Positions 25,201 through 35,051 are shown, counted from the stretch's first letter. The stretch: 64,000 nt of DNA from Candidatus Zixiibacteriota bacterium (GCA_035380245.1 DAOSXA010000002.1:248001-312000), one strand, 5' to 3'. Made by a program: numbers and translations. The notes: generated from the letters alone by a model not told the origin.

Positions 25201-27126
25201 TGCCGTAGCGATATCCTCAGCTACGGAGGGATGTGAAGGATCGGCACGCAGGACCTTTTCCCAGGTATCGATGGCTTTCTGGTACTCACCGTTACGATAG
25301 TAGTTGAGGCCTTCCTGGTAGAGCAACTGAATCGCAGCATCGGTTTGCGGGGTGGCACTGTCTTTGCCGGCTTGTCCCGATCGCCATTGAGTAACCAGAT
25401 TGGCGATACGCTGAACCACCCGGCGACGTCCTTCGAGAGCAGCCTGATATGTGGAATCTAGTAAAAGCGCTCGGTTGTAGCTCTCAATAGCAGTAACTAA
25501 CGAATCCATCTGTTCAGCCTGCACCGCTGATTTTATTGTCATATCTCGATCCATGTTGCGTCGATTGGCAATCGTCTTACGCAATTCCTGTAGCTTCCAG
25601 GAAAGCTCCTGCATCCTTTCGCGACTCGCAGGGGCAACATGTATATATGCCTGGATATTCTCATCCATTCGGTCAATAATCTTCTCAGCAGAGGTGTATT
25701 GGCGATCACGGAAGATACCGTCGGCGACACCGTAATATCCCTGAATTTGGTCGCCGGCCATAACCAGGGTTAAATCAAGTTCTTTCCGGAGGGAATCAAC
25801 AATCACGTCGCTTGTTCCGGCTAATGAGTCTTGTTGCTTTTTGAACTCCTCGTTCAATTCACGACGCAATTGAGCCATTTCATCCTGAAAACGATTGTGA
25901 ATATCTTTCTCAGCAAGTGCTTCCAGAGAATCAGATGCTGCTTTGGAACCATCCACGGCCTCAGTACCACGTCCCGGTTCAGCAAACAGAACTGCTCGGT
26001 CAAACGCTTTCTGCGCTTCCCGATACTCGCCTGTTTTCATATACACCTTGCCGTTAGCAATAAGATCCCGATACTGCTCTCTACGATATTCCGCCAGCAC
26101 CGAATCAGGATTAGGGCCGGTCTTCGGAATCAACTTCAAAGGTTGTATCTTGACCGACACCGTATGACGGTAATCATCATAACCCATATCATCCTGATTG
26201 CGGGCAACGGCATAATCGACACTCCACCAATTCGTACCTAAGCCGCCCCCGGCAGTCACTCCCTCGCCGTTATAACCACCACGGAGTTTAACATCATACC
26301 CCCGCCAGAGACGATAGTCGGATTCCACTCCGAGCACCAAACGACCGTCATCTTCAGTATCGTCATCGACCATCAGCAAATCCGCTGAAACCAACAGCCC
26401 GAGTCTGGGGGCTACCGAAACGTTCTTATAGCTGGCGCCTACCGCCAATCGCCAGACCGGACTAGCGATATTATCTTCGGATTCAATATCATCAAACGAT
26501 ATGACATCGCAAGTAGCGAGACCTATTGCCCAGTGTTGATCGAACTGATAGCGGGCGCCCAGATCCATCGTTACGCCGTATTCAGTCTCACCATCGATCA
26601 AGCGACGATTCAGCTTGATTGTGGATCCCAACGCATAACCGGTGGGAAACTCGTGAGCAGCCGATAGTTGTACCTGCAATTTCGAGTCATCATAGACCGA
26701 TACCTGTCGACCCGATTCGAGGATGTTCTTACGATCCTGAACTCGCTGCACTGCCAAAGCCAGCACTGTTCTCGAACCGGGGATAAAACGTCCGGCTATA
26801 AAACCACCCTCGGAGTTCGTGTAACGAGAGAAATAGGAAAAGTCACCCGAGAACCATACCTTGTCGATACTGCCCAGTCCTGCCGGATTGTAAAAACTCG
26901 AGGCCGGGTCACCCGTTATAGAACTGAACGCTCCCCCCAGAGCTATCGCCCGAGCTCCGAAACCACCCCGATATGCAGTCTCAACACCGTCTTCACCTGC
27001 CCAAACCGACATGCCCAGGCACAGCACCATAGCCAGCAGAAGGCTCGTCCAGAGACAGCGATTGCGTGTGGTGTTTACTACTCTCATTCTCGTGCGGTTC
27101 TGACTCGCTTGGTATTGTTGAAACAT
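25174..27126 (-). CDS. PorV/PorQ-like outer-membrane barrel fused to TPR tail
   Basis: A signal peptide ends near SVWAG (about residue 44). The barrel-like domain to about residue 320 opens with the family hallmark GARAIALGGAFSSITGDPAS.FYNPAGL, found in PorV/PorQ and UPF0164 proteins. Residues 330-650 contain TPR-like segments (GKVYMKTGEYREAQKAFDRA and EGLNYYRNGEYQKAIDTWEK) around a long helical, coiled-coil region, which would face the periplasm. PorV has a role in type IX secretion in Bacteroidetes; no other T9SS gene is here. The start is uncertain: ATG at 27126, or ATG 14 codons in (27087), which gives a more usual signal peptide. Confidence 0.85.
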   Translation of the reverse strand: MFQQYQASQNRTRMRVVNTTRNRCLWTSLLLAMVLCLGMSVWAGEDGVETAYRGGFGARAIALGGAFSSITGDPASSFYNPAGLGSIDKVWFSGDFSYFSRYTNSEGGFIAGRFIPGSRTVLALAVQRVQDRKNILESGRQVSVYDDSKLQVQLSAAHEFPTGYALGSTIKLNRRLIDGETEYGVTMDLGARYQFDQHWAIGLATCDVISFDDIESEDNIASPVWRLAVGASYKNVSVAPRLGLLVSADLLMVDDDTEDDGRLVLGVESDYRLWRGYDVKLRGGYNGEGVTAGGGLGTNWWSVDYAVARNQDDMGYDDYRHTVSVKIQPLKLIPKTGPNPDSVLAEYRREQYRDLIANGKVYMKTGEYREAQKAFDRAVLFAEPGRGTEAVDGSKAASDSLEALAEKDIHNRFQDEMAQLRRELNEEFKKQQDSLAGTSDVIVDSLRKELDLTLVMAGDQIQGYYGVADGIFRDRQYTSAEKIIDRMDENIQAYIHVAPASRERMQELSWKLQELRKTIANRRNMDRDMTIKSAVQAEQMDSLVTAIESYNRALLLDSTYQAALEGRRRVVQRIANLVTQWRSGQAGKDSATPQTDAAIQLLYQEGLNYYRNGEYQKAIDTWEKVLRADPSHPSVAEDIATAKSRLESEQ

Positions 27127-27222
27127 CTATTGTTTCGTTCCCCTGTCGCCACTGATTTGCTGTCAGTGATCTACCCCAAAACAGCATCGAAGGTATTTCG
27201 ACACTATTCCTTGAACAAATAA

Positions 27223-27238
27223 AGCAAAGATTGTGCCG
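27223..27238 (-). promoter_or_regulatory. Sigma-54-like promoter of the PorV-TPR gene
   Basis: On the minus strand CGGCAC-AATCT-TTGCT matches TGGCAC-N5-TTGCW with one change and keeps the invariant GG-N10-GC spacing. The predicted start is about 85 bases before the ATG at 27126. Confidence 0.55.
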
Positions 27239-27324
27239 TTCAATAACTTGAGACCTATACAGCTATCGGAAATCCGTTCTCGATATGTATTACTTTATTG
27301 AGTCTGCCTAACCTATACAACAAC

Positions 27325-27354
27325 AAAAAGATGACACCACGAACATATTCGTGG
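27325..27354 (-). terminator. Possible terminator of the thrS-to-folD operon
   Basis: CCACGAA and TTCGTGG form a perfect 7-bp stem with a 4-base loop; on the minus strand TGTCATC and then five T follow. It lies about 110 bases after the folD stop. Confidence 0.4.
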
Positions 27355-27465
27355 ACGGCATAAATTTCCCACCAGAATCATTGGGCTAATAGTAGTACGG
27401 CTGTAGCCGCCGCACCTATGTGCAATTATTGCGCAGACACCTGCAACCCACTCCCCTAAATCGAC

Positions 27466-28371
27466 TTACCTGGCCTTCTCCGCGGCCGTAACGGTATTGA
27501 ACATCAACATGGCGATTGTCATCTTCCCCACTCCACCTGGAACGGGCGTAATATAAGATGATTTCGGTGCGCATGCTTCGAAATCAACATCACCGACATT
27601 CCGATAGCCTTTCTCTTTAGAGGGATCTTCAACGCGATTGATCCCGACATCGACAATCACCACTCCATCCTTGATCATATCCGGCTTGATGAAATTCGCC
27701 CGGCCAATGGCAGCAATCAAAATATCGGCTCGGCGGGTTACCTGAGGCAAATTGCGAGTACGCGAATGAGCAAAGGTGACGGTTGCATTGGCCATCGGAG
27801 CTTTCTGCAACAACATCGCTCCAATCGGTTTGCCGACAATGTTTGATCGGCCAACAATGACTACTTCCTTGCCTTCCGGATCGATTCCGTAGTATTCCAG
27901 GAGTTTTATAATCCCAAAAGGAGTGCACGGCAACGGTCCCGGTCGTCCGATCAACATGAGACCGACATTGTGCGGATGAAAACCGTCAACGTCCTTTTCC
28001 GGTGCGATCGTTAAAGTAACCCCCAGTTCATCCAGATGACCGGGTAACGGCGACTGTACCAAAATTCCGTGGATTTTCGGATTGGCATTGAGCTTCTTAA
28101 CGATTCCGATCAATTCTTCCTGAGAAATATCAGCCGATCGGGTTATCACCTCGGAATACAAACCGAGCTTGGCGCAGGCTTTAGCCTTGCTGTCGACATA
28201 AGTCTGCGAAGCCGGATCATCCCCAATCAGCACCGCTGCCAGACCGGGTATAATCCCGCGTTCGGCTAATGCGGCAATGCGCGCCTTGAGTGATTTTTTG
28301 ACCTGCGCGGCAACAACTTTGCCGTCAATCAACTGATATGTCGTCGTCGCTTGATTCATCCTCTTGTTCAC
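27466..28371 (-). CDS. folD: FolD, methylenetetrahydrofolate dehydrogenase/cyclohydrolase
   Basis: Interconverts 5,10-methylene- and 10-formyl-tetrahydrofolate using NADP. The catalytic Tyr-Lys region QTYVDSKAKAC (about 55-66), DVDGFHP, the second family signature VGRSNIVGKP and the C-terminal TPVPGGVGKMT are all present. The length of about 300 residues is normal. The start lies within ymdB: GTG at 28371 (47-base overlap) or ATG at 28359 with AGAGG directly before it, so the exact start is open. Coupling to ymdB translation is likely. Confidence 0.96.
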   Translation of the reverse strand: MNKRMNQATTTYQLIDGKVVAAQVKKSLKARIAALAERGIIPGLAAVLIGDDPASQTYVDSKAKACAKLGLYSEVITRSADISQEELIGIVKKLNANPKIHGILVQSPLPGHLDELGVTLTIAPEKDVDGFHPHNVGLMLIGRPGPLPCTPFGIIKLLEYYGIDPEGKEVVIVGRSNIVGKPIGAMLLQKAPMANATVTFAHSRTRNLPQVTRRADILIAAIGRANFIKPDMIKDGVVIVDVGINRVEDPSKEKGYRNVGDVDFEACAPKSSYITPVPGGVGKMTIAMLMFNTVTAAEKAR

Positions 28372-29191
28372 CCAGAATATCTTGAGGTTTGAAAGTATCG
28401 ATATCGAAATCGAATCGGAACTGCTCGATCTTAACGGCCTGGCCGTTGGCTGGATTCACATCGACAAAAACTCCGCTGAGTTTGACATCATCGGTGGCGG
28501 TCGTGAATCGTTTCGGCATTCCGGTGAGCAGACGTCCCAGCGAAGGCCCCTTCTGCATCCCGATCACCGAATCGTGCGGTCCGGTCATACCGGCATCGGT
28601 CAGATAGGCGGTGCCCCGTTCGCTGATTTGGTTGTCGACCGTCTGAACATGCGTATGTGAACCGATCAAGGCCGATACCTTACCGTCCAGGAAATGAAAC
28701 ATCGCCTGTTTTTCAGCGGTGGCTTCGGCATGGAAATCGACGAAAATGATATTCGCTTTCGAACCGATCTTTAGCAATTCTCGATTGGCCGTTTGAAACG
28801 GGCAGTCGATTTCCTTCATGTAAATACGCCCCTGGAGGTTAAGAACCCCTACGGCAATGTCGCCGACTTTATCGACCATCGAGCCGACTCCCGGAGCGCC
28901 AATTGGAAAATTCGCCGGACGCAACAGTTTGGGATTCTTTTCGCTGAGATAGTCGAGAATATCAACCCGGTCCCAGATATGATTGCCCGAAGTCTGCATG
29001 TCGATACCGTACGAAAACATTTTGATCGACATCTCCGGTGTGATCCCGAATCCCCCGGCAGCGTTTTCGACATTGGCGATGACGTAATCCACACCGTGTT
29101 TTTCACGCAACGGCTTGATCATGTGGGAGCAGGCCTGGCGGCCGACGCGACCGCAGACATCGGCCACGTAAAGAATGCGGAAGTTCGACAT
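28325..29191 (-). CDS. ymdB: YmdB-family metallophosphoesterase (TIGR00282)
   Basis: Calcineurin-like phosphoesterase; Bacillus YmdB hydrolyses 2',3'-cyclic nucleotides and interacts with RNase Y. Metal ligands are seen in LYVADVCGRVGR (Asp11), NVENAAGG, TSGNHIWD, VDFHAEATAE and GSHTHVQT. The common core of about 260 residues is followed by an acidic tail (EDESSDDD) that is an addition. It lies 115 bases downstream of rny, the conserved neighbourhood, and overlaps folD. Confidence 0.93.
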   Translation of the reverse strand: MSNFRILYVADVCGRVGRQACSHMIKPLREKHGVDYVIANVENAAGGFGITPEMSIKMFSYGIDMQTSGNHIWDRVDILDYLSEKNPKLLRPANFPIGAPGVGSMVDKVGDIAVGVLNLQGRIYMKEIDCPFQTANRELLKIGSKANIIFVDFHAEATAEKQAMFHFLDGKVSALIGSHTHVQTVDNQISERGTAYLTDAGMTGPHDSVIGMQKGPSLGRLLTGMPKRFTTATDDVKLSGVFVDVNPANGQAVKIEQFRFDFDIDTFKPQDILGEQEDESSDDDISVD

Positions 29192-29272
29192 GAGGCGAAC
29201 TTTCTAAGGTGAGACGAGTTATTCGCCCGGCCGAGGGCTCCCACCTGTCACCCTGCAGCCCGGTATTATCAG

Positions 29273-29302
29273 AACCCGGCGTCGTCAAAACAATGCCGGG
29301 TT
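29273..29302 (-). other. Stem-loop between rny and ymdB
   Basis: AACCCGGC and GCCGGGTT form a perfect 8-bp stem with a 14-base loop in the 115-base gap. No T-run follows on the minus strand, so it is more likely an mRNA processing or stability element than a strong terminator. Confidence 0.5.
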
Positions 29303-29306
29303 GTCA

Positions 29307-30875
29307 TTACTTGGCGTATTCGGTCGAACGTGTTTCGCGAATCACGGTGACTTTAATCTGTCCCGGATACTGCATTTCCCGCTCGATCTTGGCGGCAATA
29401 TCGCTGGCGAGAATCTGGCTGGCGAGATCATCGACCGTCTCGTACTCGACAATCACCCGGATCTCACGACCGGCCTGAATCGCATACGCCTTCGACACTC
29501 CCTTGAAACTATCAGCCAGCTCTTCGAGCTGTTGCAAACGTTTGATGTAAGCTTCCAGCGGTTCGCGCCGCGCTCCGGGACGAGCCCCGGAGATGGCATC
29601 GGCCGCCTGAACCAGCACCGGGTAAGGACCGATCATCGGTACATCGCCGTGGTGTGATTCGATGGCGTTAATCACGTAATCGTTCTCTTTATAACGGCGC
29701 ATGAAATCAGCGCCGATCTGAGTATGTGTCCCCTCGGTTTCCCGGTCGATAGCCTTGCCGATATCGTGCAACAGACCCGATCGCTTGGCCAGCATATCGT
29801 CCAGTTCCAATTCGGCCGCCATCAAACCACAGAGCATGGCGACTTCCTTGGAGTGCGCCAGGACATTCTGCCCGTAAGATGTACGGAAATTCAGCTTACC
29901 CAGATTCTTTATCACTTCAGGATGGAGTCCGTGCACGCCCAATTCGAAACAGGCCTGCTCGCCTGCCTCACGAACGATTACCTCCATCTCTTTCTCGGCT
30001 TTTTCTACCACCTCTTCGATGCGTGTCGGATGGATACGACCATCGGTAATGAGCTTTTCCAGAGCCATACGTGCAATTTCACGGCGAACCGGATCGTAAC
30101 CGGACAGAATCACCGCTTCGGGAGTATCGTCGACGATCACATCGATCCCGGTAGCGGTTTCGAAAGAGCGGATATTGCGTCCCTCACGGCCGATAATACG
30201 CCCCTTCATTTCATCATTGGGGAGATTCACTACCGATACCGTAGTCTCCACGGTATGATCGGCAGCGCAACGATAAATAGCCGACAGAATGATTTCCTTG
30301 GCTTCTTTGTCGGCGTCAGCCTCAGCCTTTTCCTTGATTTCTTTTATATGTGCAGCCGCTTCGACCTTAGCCTGCGAGATCATATTATCCATGAGTTGCT
30401 TTTTGGCTTCTTCGGGAGTCATCTGAGCTATCTTCTGAAGTTTCTCGTTTTGACTCTCGATTATCTCATCCAACTCCGCCTCGCGGAAGGCTATCCCTTT
30501 TTCACGCTGATTGAGAGATTTTTCACGTCCCGAAATTTCTTTCTCACGCACCTGAAGCATATCCAGCTTCTTAACTAACGAAGAGCTTTTCTCTTCCAGA
30601 TCTTTCTGCAGCGCTTCGAGATTATGTCGTTTGGTCTCCGCTTCCCGATCAAAATCGTTTTTCAGCTTCAGCCACTCTTCACGGGCTTCCAGAGCGGCTT
30701 CTTTTGTTTTTATCCGGGCCTGGTTTTCCGCCTCGGCAATGACGGCACGGGCTTTCTCGCGCGCATCTTCGATTTCGGCTCGATTGGATTTCTGGACCAT
30801 GGAGCGAGTAACGAAGAAAGCGACCAGCGCCACCACAACGGCCACGGCAGCAACCAGAATTACATTGGTTAACAT
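29307..30875 (-). CDS. rny: Ribonuclease Y
   Basis: Membrane-anchored endoribonuclease that starts mRNA decay. An N-terminal membrane helix (about 3-22), a long charged coiled coil (about 30-190), a KH RNA-binding domain with GRIIGREGRNIRSFE (225-239) and an HD domain with HSKE (341-344) and LLHDIGKA (368-375) match the family from end to end; 522 residues is the usual length. The ribosome site GGGAGG lies 6 bases before the ATG, with a small GC hairpin just upstream. It is downstream of zapA in the conserved block. Confidence 0.97.
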   Translation of the reverse strand: MLTNVILVAAVAVVVALVAFFVTRSMVQKSNRAEIEDAREKARAVIAEAENQARIKTKEAALEAREEWLKLKNDFDREAETKRHNLEALQKDLEEKSSSLVKKLDMLQVREKEISGREKSLNQREKGIAFREAELDEIIESQNEKLQKIAQMTPEEAKKQLMDNMISQAKVEAAAHIKEIKEKAEADADKEAKEIILSAIYRCAADHTVETTVSVVNLPNDEMKGRIIGREGRNIRSFETATGIDVIVDDTPEAVILSGYDPVRREIARMALEKLITDGRIHPTRIEEVVEKAEKEMEVIVREAGEQACFELGVHGLHPEVIKNLGKLNFRTSYGQNVLAHSKEVAMLCGLMAAELELDDMLAKRSGLLHDIGKAIDRETEGTHTQIGADFMRRYKENDYVINAIESHHGDVPMIGPYPVLVQAADAISGARPGARREPLEAYIKRLQQLEELADSFKGVSKAYAIQAGREIRVIVEYETVDDLASQILASDIAAKIEREMQYPGQIKVTVIRETRSTEYAK

Positions 30876-30987
30876 CTACAACCTCCCGCCGAGAGATACT
30901 CCCGGCGACAATCTATGTATGAAAGCAATATGGAAAGGAGAACGACAACCGGATAAAGGCAGCGTTCAGGAGCTTAACTAACGTTGA

Positions 30988-31290
30988 TCATTCAGAGGCC
31001 AGCGCCTTATTGAGACGTGACAATATGTCGTCGGCACTGCCGTCAATCTCTGTCCCGAACTCGACTTGACGATCCTGAAGTTCCAGGAGTTCGGAGGCAA
31101 TTGACATTGCGGCCAGAATAGCCACTCGGTCACGGCTCTTCACCCGTGATTGAGAGGCTAATTCTTTCATCCTCTTATCAACGTAGTCGGCGACCCTTGA
31201 CATGTATGCTGGATCCAAAGCACCCGTAATAGGGTATTCTTCACCAAATATATGAACCACTACTTTATTCTCGTCACAAGGATCAGACAT
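30988..31290 (-). CDS. zapA: Cell division protein ZapA
   Basis: Promotes bundling of FtsZ filaments at the division site. It is a small protein of 100 residues with the typical beginning V-V-V-H-I-F-G-E-E-Y-P-I, the Y-M-x-x-V-A-x-Y-V-D-K-R-M motif and a C-terminal coiled coil. It lies between a ZapB-like gene and rny, a common arrangement. Confidence 0.92.
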   Translation of the reverse strand: MSDPCDENKVVVHIFGEEYPITGALDPAYMSRVADYVDKRMKELASQSRVKSRDRVAILAAMSIASELLELQDRQVEFGTEIDGSADDILSRLNKALASE

Positions 31291-31385
31291 GGTAGCCCTG
31301 ATAAATACCTAATCGGTCGTATTTCCTATCCTGCTAATTCCCAAGAAATTACGAGCGAGAGAGGGTTAAAGTCAATAAAAAAATG

Positions 31386-31631
31386 TCAGTCCAGAGACTC
31401 CAGCTCACCCAGGCGATTCAACACCGTCTGTAACTTGGTTCTTACAGCGTTGGTTTGATCGGTGTGTTCAAGCTTAAGGGTACTGAAATCTTTCTCCAGG
31501 CGATCGTAAACCGCTCTCAAGTTGCTGTTTTCCTGCTTAAGTGAACGATTTTCGACTTTGAGGTGCTCCATATCGGTCAGGAGTTTTTCGAGATTCGCTG
31601 AAATCTGCTGGAGTTTCTCGCTGGTACTCAT
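31386..31631 (-). CDS. ZapB-like short coiled-coil protein
   Basis: An 81-residue protein that is almost entirely a heptad-repeat coiled coil (leucine spacing in LEKLLTDMEHLKVENRSLKQ). ZapB of E. coli has the same size and form and works with ZapA at the division ring. The position directly before zapA supports this reading, but coiled coils carry little sequence signal. Its ATG overlaps the pheT stop by 4 bases (ATGA). Confidence 0.75.
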   Translation of the reverse strand: MSTSEKLQQISANLEKLLTDMEHLKVENRSLKQENSNLRAVYDRLEKDFSTLKLEHTDQTNAVRTKLQTVLNRLGELESLD

Positions 31632-34018
31632 TTATCCCTCACCTCGGCATTAAAGTCACGCTTTAAACGTTCCACTACAATCTTTTGCGTTGCATCAACT
31701 TCATCGTGAGATAAACTGCGATCGGCTGAACGATACGTAACGCTTAAAGCGATTGATTTTTTATCCTTATCGATTTGTTCACCTTGATAAAGGTCAAATA
31801 TCTCAACCGATTCGGCCAATTCGCCGGCAGCTTCACGGACGGAATTGACAATATCCCCCGCATTGATCGTTCGTTTCACCACGATAGCCAGATCGCGGGG
31901 GGCGGCGGGATAAATCGGCAAAGGCTTATATTCACTCAGACCTTTACAAGCTTCGAGAAGCGGTAGTAGCTTCATTTCCGCAGCCAGCACGGTCTCTTTT
32001 ACACCACCGGCTTTTGCTGCTTTACGATCAATCAATCCAATCCAGCCAACCTCAGCCTTTCCCAACATGAGCTTGTACGATAGTGACGAATCCAGCCAAC
32101 CGAAATCAGCCGGCTCGTACCTCAAATCGCTCCAGCCGAAGTGTTCCGACAACGCTTGCACCGCACCGGCCATATCATAGAAATCAAGATCACGCGGTTT
32201 ATCTCTCCAGGTGGCTTCAGTACGTCCGGACAGCAACAGGCTCAATCGCTCTTCTTCAATCCAGTCATCTTCATCCGGTGTACCGGGGAAATAGACTTTG
32301 CCTATTTCAAACAATCGAAGATCCATATTTCGGTGCGACACGTTATGCCGTACCACTTCCAGCCCGGATTGGAGCAACATGGTCCGCATTACATCCAGAT
32401 CCTCCGAACTCGGGTTGGTTATTTTTACCGGGTCCGTATCCGGAGAGATTTTACTTACCAATACAGAGTGCACCAGTCCATGAGTCAGCATTTCATCGAA
32501 TCCGGAGGCAGTCATTATCTGACGAATCTCGCGACGGAATCGATCAATCGGAAGGATCGGAGTAAACAACGGTCCGATGCTTGTATGCGAGTCGGGGACA
32601 GCATCGAATCCATCTATTCGGACAATTTCTTCGATCAGGTCGATTTCTTTTTCGATATCGGGACGAAACGTGGGAACCGTCACTTCCAGGGGATCGCTTC
32701 CTTCAACCTCGAACTCGAGCAATCTGAAGATCTCATGCATCCGGTCGGGATCAATGGTGGTTCCGAGGATGTCATTGCATCGCCGGGGCCGGAAGTTAAT
32801 TTTCTTGCGCTCGATTTTTTCCGGGTAGCAATCGACAACCCCCTCAAGCACCTGCCCACCGGCAAGCTGCTGGAACAGCGACGCTGCGCGGTCGACAGCC
32901 CAGTCAATACCACCGTTCGGATCGGCTCCTTTTTCAAACCGTTGTGAAGATTCCGTTACCAATCCCAGGTGTCTGCGGCTGCGACGGATCATCGATGGGT
33001 CGAAATAGGCGGCTTCCAGCAGCAAATTGACAGTGTCGTCCTCGACTTCGGAATTGAGTCCCCCCATTACACCGGCGGCTGCGACGCCATCTTCACCGTT
33101 GGTAATAAGCAGCACATCATCAATAAGCAGATGTTCTTCACCGTCGAGTGTAGTGAATTTCTCTCCCTCGGCGGCACGGCGCACCACAACCTTATCACTT
33201 CCGAATCGATCCAGATCGAAAGCATGCAGCGGGTGACCGCACTCGAGCATCACCAGGTTTGAGATATCGACGATATTGTTAATCGGCCGCATACCGGCGA
33301 TTATCAATTTCTTCTTGATCCACCAGGGAGACTCGGCCACTTTGACGCCCCTGATAACACGAGCGGCATAACGCGGACAACGCTCTATGTCATCAATCTC
33401 AACGGAAATGTAGTCCGAAGCCTTCTCGTCCGACTCTTCCAGATTGATTTCCGGTTTGATTAGAGTTGTCTTGGCCAGCACCGCCAGATCACGGGCAATT
33501 CCAATCGCCGACATGGAGTCAGGACGATTCGGGGTTAGCTCAAAGGTAAGCTGAAAATCATCGAAGTCTAGGTAGTCGACAAGCGGCGTCCCCGGGATTG
33601 CGTCTTCTCCCAGCACCATAATACCGCGGTGGTCATCACTAAGTCCCAGCTCGCGTTCGGAGCAAATCATGCCGCAGGATTCTACCCCGCGTATTTTTGC
33701 CTTTTTAATGACGATATCTCCGGCCAGCCTGGCTCCCAGCATTGCCAGCGGGACTTTTTGCCCTTTGGCTACATTCGGAGCACCACAGACAACATCCATA
33801 GTCCCGGAGCCGTTGTTTACCGTCGCCAGTCGGATTTTGTCTGCTCCCTCGATCGGTTTAAGATCGAGGACTTCGGCCACCACCACCTTATCCATGTAAA
33901 CTGCGGTCGGTTCTACATATTCACAGGCCGTGCCGCACAGCGTCAGGCGATCCGCGACCTCGTCGACCGACCAGTCCAGCCCGGTCAGCTCCATGAGCCA
34001 TTTATAGGAAATCTTCAT
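31628..34018 (-). CDS. pheT: Phenylalanine-tRNA ligase beta subunit
   Basis: Pairs with PheS to charge tRNA-Phe and edits mischarged tyrosine. Domains in order: N-terminal tRNA-binding OB fold (about 40-150, VVCGAPNV and GVESCGMICSERELG), B3/4 editing domain (about 205-380, with HPLHAFDLDRF), B5 (about 400-470), a catalytic-like core and a C-terminal FDX-ACB anticodon domain (about 700-796, YPAAPRDLAIVV). The 796-residue length is normal. It starts 3 bases after the pheS stop. Confidence 0.97.
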   Translation of the reverse strand: MKISYKWLMELTGLDWSVDEVADRLTLCGTACEYVEPTAVYMDKVVVAEVLDLKPIEGADKIRLATVNNGSGTMDVVCGAPNVAKGQKVPLAMLGARLAGDIVIKKAKIRGVESCGMICSERELGLSDDHRGIMVLGEDAIPGTPLVDYLDFDDFQLTFELTPNRPDSMSAIGIARDLAVLAKTTLIKPEINLEESDEKASDYISVEIDDIERCPRYAARVIRGVKVAESPWWIKKKLIIAGMRPINNIVDISNLVMLECGHPLHAFDLDRFGSDKVVVRRAAEGEKFTTLDGEEHLLIDDVLLITNGEDGVAAAGVMGGLNSEVEDDTVNLLLEAAYFDPSMIRRSRRHLGLVTESSQRFEKGADPNGGIDWAVDRAASLFQQLAGGQVLEGVVDCYPEKIERKKINFRPRRCNDILGTTIDPDRMHEIFRLLEFEVEGSDPLEVTVPTFRPDIEKEIDLIEEIVRIDGFDAVPDSHTSIGPLFTPILPIDRFRREIRQIMTASGFDEMLTHGLVHSVLVSKISPDTDPVKITNPSSEDLDVMRTMLLQSGLEVVRHNVSHRNMDLRLFEIGKVYFPGTPDEDDWIEEERLSLLLSGRTEATWRDKPRDLDFYDMAGAVQALSEHFGWSDLRYEPADFGWLDSSLSYKLMLGKAEVGWIGLIDRKAAKAGGVKETVLAAEMKLLPLLEACKGLSEYKPLPIYPAAPRDLAIVVKRTINAGDIVNSVREAAGELAESVEIFDLYQGEQIDKDKKSIALSVTYRSADRSLSHDEVDATQKIVVERLKRDFNAEVRDK

Positions 34019-34021
34019 ATC

Positions 34022-35035
34022 TTACAGAAACTGCCTGAGGAATCGAATATCATTGTTGAAGAACAATCGGATATCGTTGATCCGATACTTAAGCATCGCC
34101 GGACGCGCCACACCGGTTCCGAAAGCGTATCCGGAGTATTTCTCTGAGTCGATACCGGCATTTTCGAGTACATTCGGATGAATCATCCCGCAACCGAGAA
34201 TCTCCAGCCAGCCGGATTGCTTACAAACACGACAACCCTTGCCGCGGCAGAGGAAACATTGAATGTCTACCTCGGCACTCGGTTCCGTGAACGGGAAATA
34301 TGACGGACGAAATTTCAGCTTCAGACCGGGACCGAAATAGGCTCGGCAAAAAGCCACCAGGGCACCCTTCATATCCGACAGCGTAACGCCTTCATCTACG
34401 AGAAAACCATCGACTTGATGAAATGCAACATGAGAACGAGTCGAAATGGCTTCATTGCGGAATACCATCCCGGGGGTAATCATCTTGATCGGCGGCTTGC
34501 GCTTCTCCAGCATACGGGCCTGAACCGGCGTCGTATGTGTGCGCAGTACCCGGCCGCCTTCGACAAACAGGGTATCCTGCATGTCGCGAGCCGGATGATC
34601 CGGTTTGAAATTCAACGCCTCGAAATTGTAATAATCAGTCTCGACATCGGGACCGTAGGCAATTTCGAATCCCATTCCATGGAACACCTCGCAGATATCC
34701 GCAAGGGTCTGATTCAGAAGGTGCATCGCTCCGCGACGGGGAATCGTTCCGGGCAAAGTCGGATCGAATTCATTCGTTGAGGATGCTTTTTCGAGGTTAC
34801 TCCAGGACTCTTTAATCAATCCTTCCAGTTCCGACCGCAACTGGTTGGCTTCCGCACCGACCTCCTTGCGTTCATCCCCGGTCAAGTCCTTAAGTCCTTT
34901 AAGAATCGCCGTCAGGCGACCCTTTCGACCAAGATACTCTACCTTAAGGTCATTAAGCACTTCGAGCGAATCAGCAAGGCCGATTCGCTCGAGAGCTTCT
35001 GACTTCAATTTTTGAACGTCATCAAGTAGTGACAT
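34022..35035 (-). CDS. pheS: Phenylalanine-tRNA ligase alpha subunit
   Basis: Catalytic subunit of the class II synthetase. An N-terminal coiled coil (about 1-85) precedes the core with the class II motifs: TTPVQAR, FRNEAIS-TRSH and a late motif 3. Motif 3 reads FGTGVARPAML here, where many bacteria have a glutamate before the arginine. The cysteine-rich IQCFLCRGKGCRVC segment is shared by many bacterial PheS. The ATG at 35035 (MSLLDD) is preferred over a GTG two codons upstream because it gives better spacing from GGTAGTGG. Confidence 0.96.
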   Translation of the reverse strand: MSLLDDVQKLKSEALERIGLADSLEVLNDLKVEYLGRKGRLTAILKGLKDLTGDERKEVGAEANQLRSELEGLIKESWSNLEKASSTNEFDPTLPGTIPRRGAMHLLNQTLADICEVFHGMGFEIAYGPDVETDYYNFEALNFKPDHPARDMQDTLFVEGGRVLRTHTTPVQARMLEKRKPPIKMITPGMVFRNEAISTRSHVAFHQVDGFLVDEGVTLSDMKGALVAFCRAYFGPGLKLKFRPSYFPFTEPSAEVDIQCFLCRGKGCRVCKQSGWLEILGCGMIHPNVLENAGIDSEKYSGYAFGTGVARPAMLKYRINDIRLFFNNDIRFLRQFL

Positions 35036-35051
35036 ATACACCCACTACCGA

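Larger units (their letters stand above)
27127..27465. other. 339-base intergenic region with sigma-54-like promoter and hairpins
   Basis: No gene is seen on either strand. It holds a sigma-54-like promoter for the PorV-TPR gene, an inverted repeat in that gene's leader (CACTGA / TCAGTG, 27150-27168), a possible terminator of the folD transcript, and two small palindromes (CGGC-TGTA-GCCG near 27404 and GCAAT-T-ATTGC near 27423). Confidence 0.6.

Noticed and set aside
30876..30987. 6S RNA gene next to zapA
   Set aside because: The gap between zapA and rny is only 112 bases and shows just a short hairpin by the rny ribosome site.
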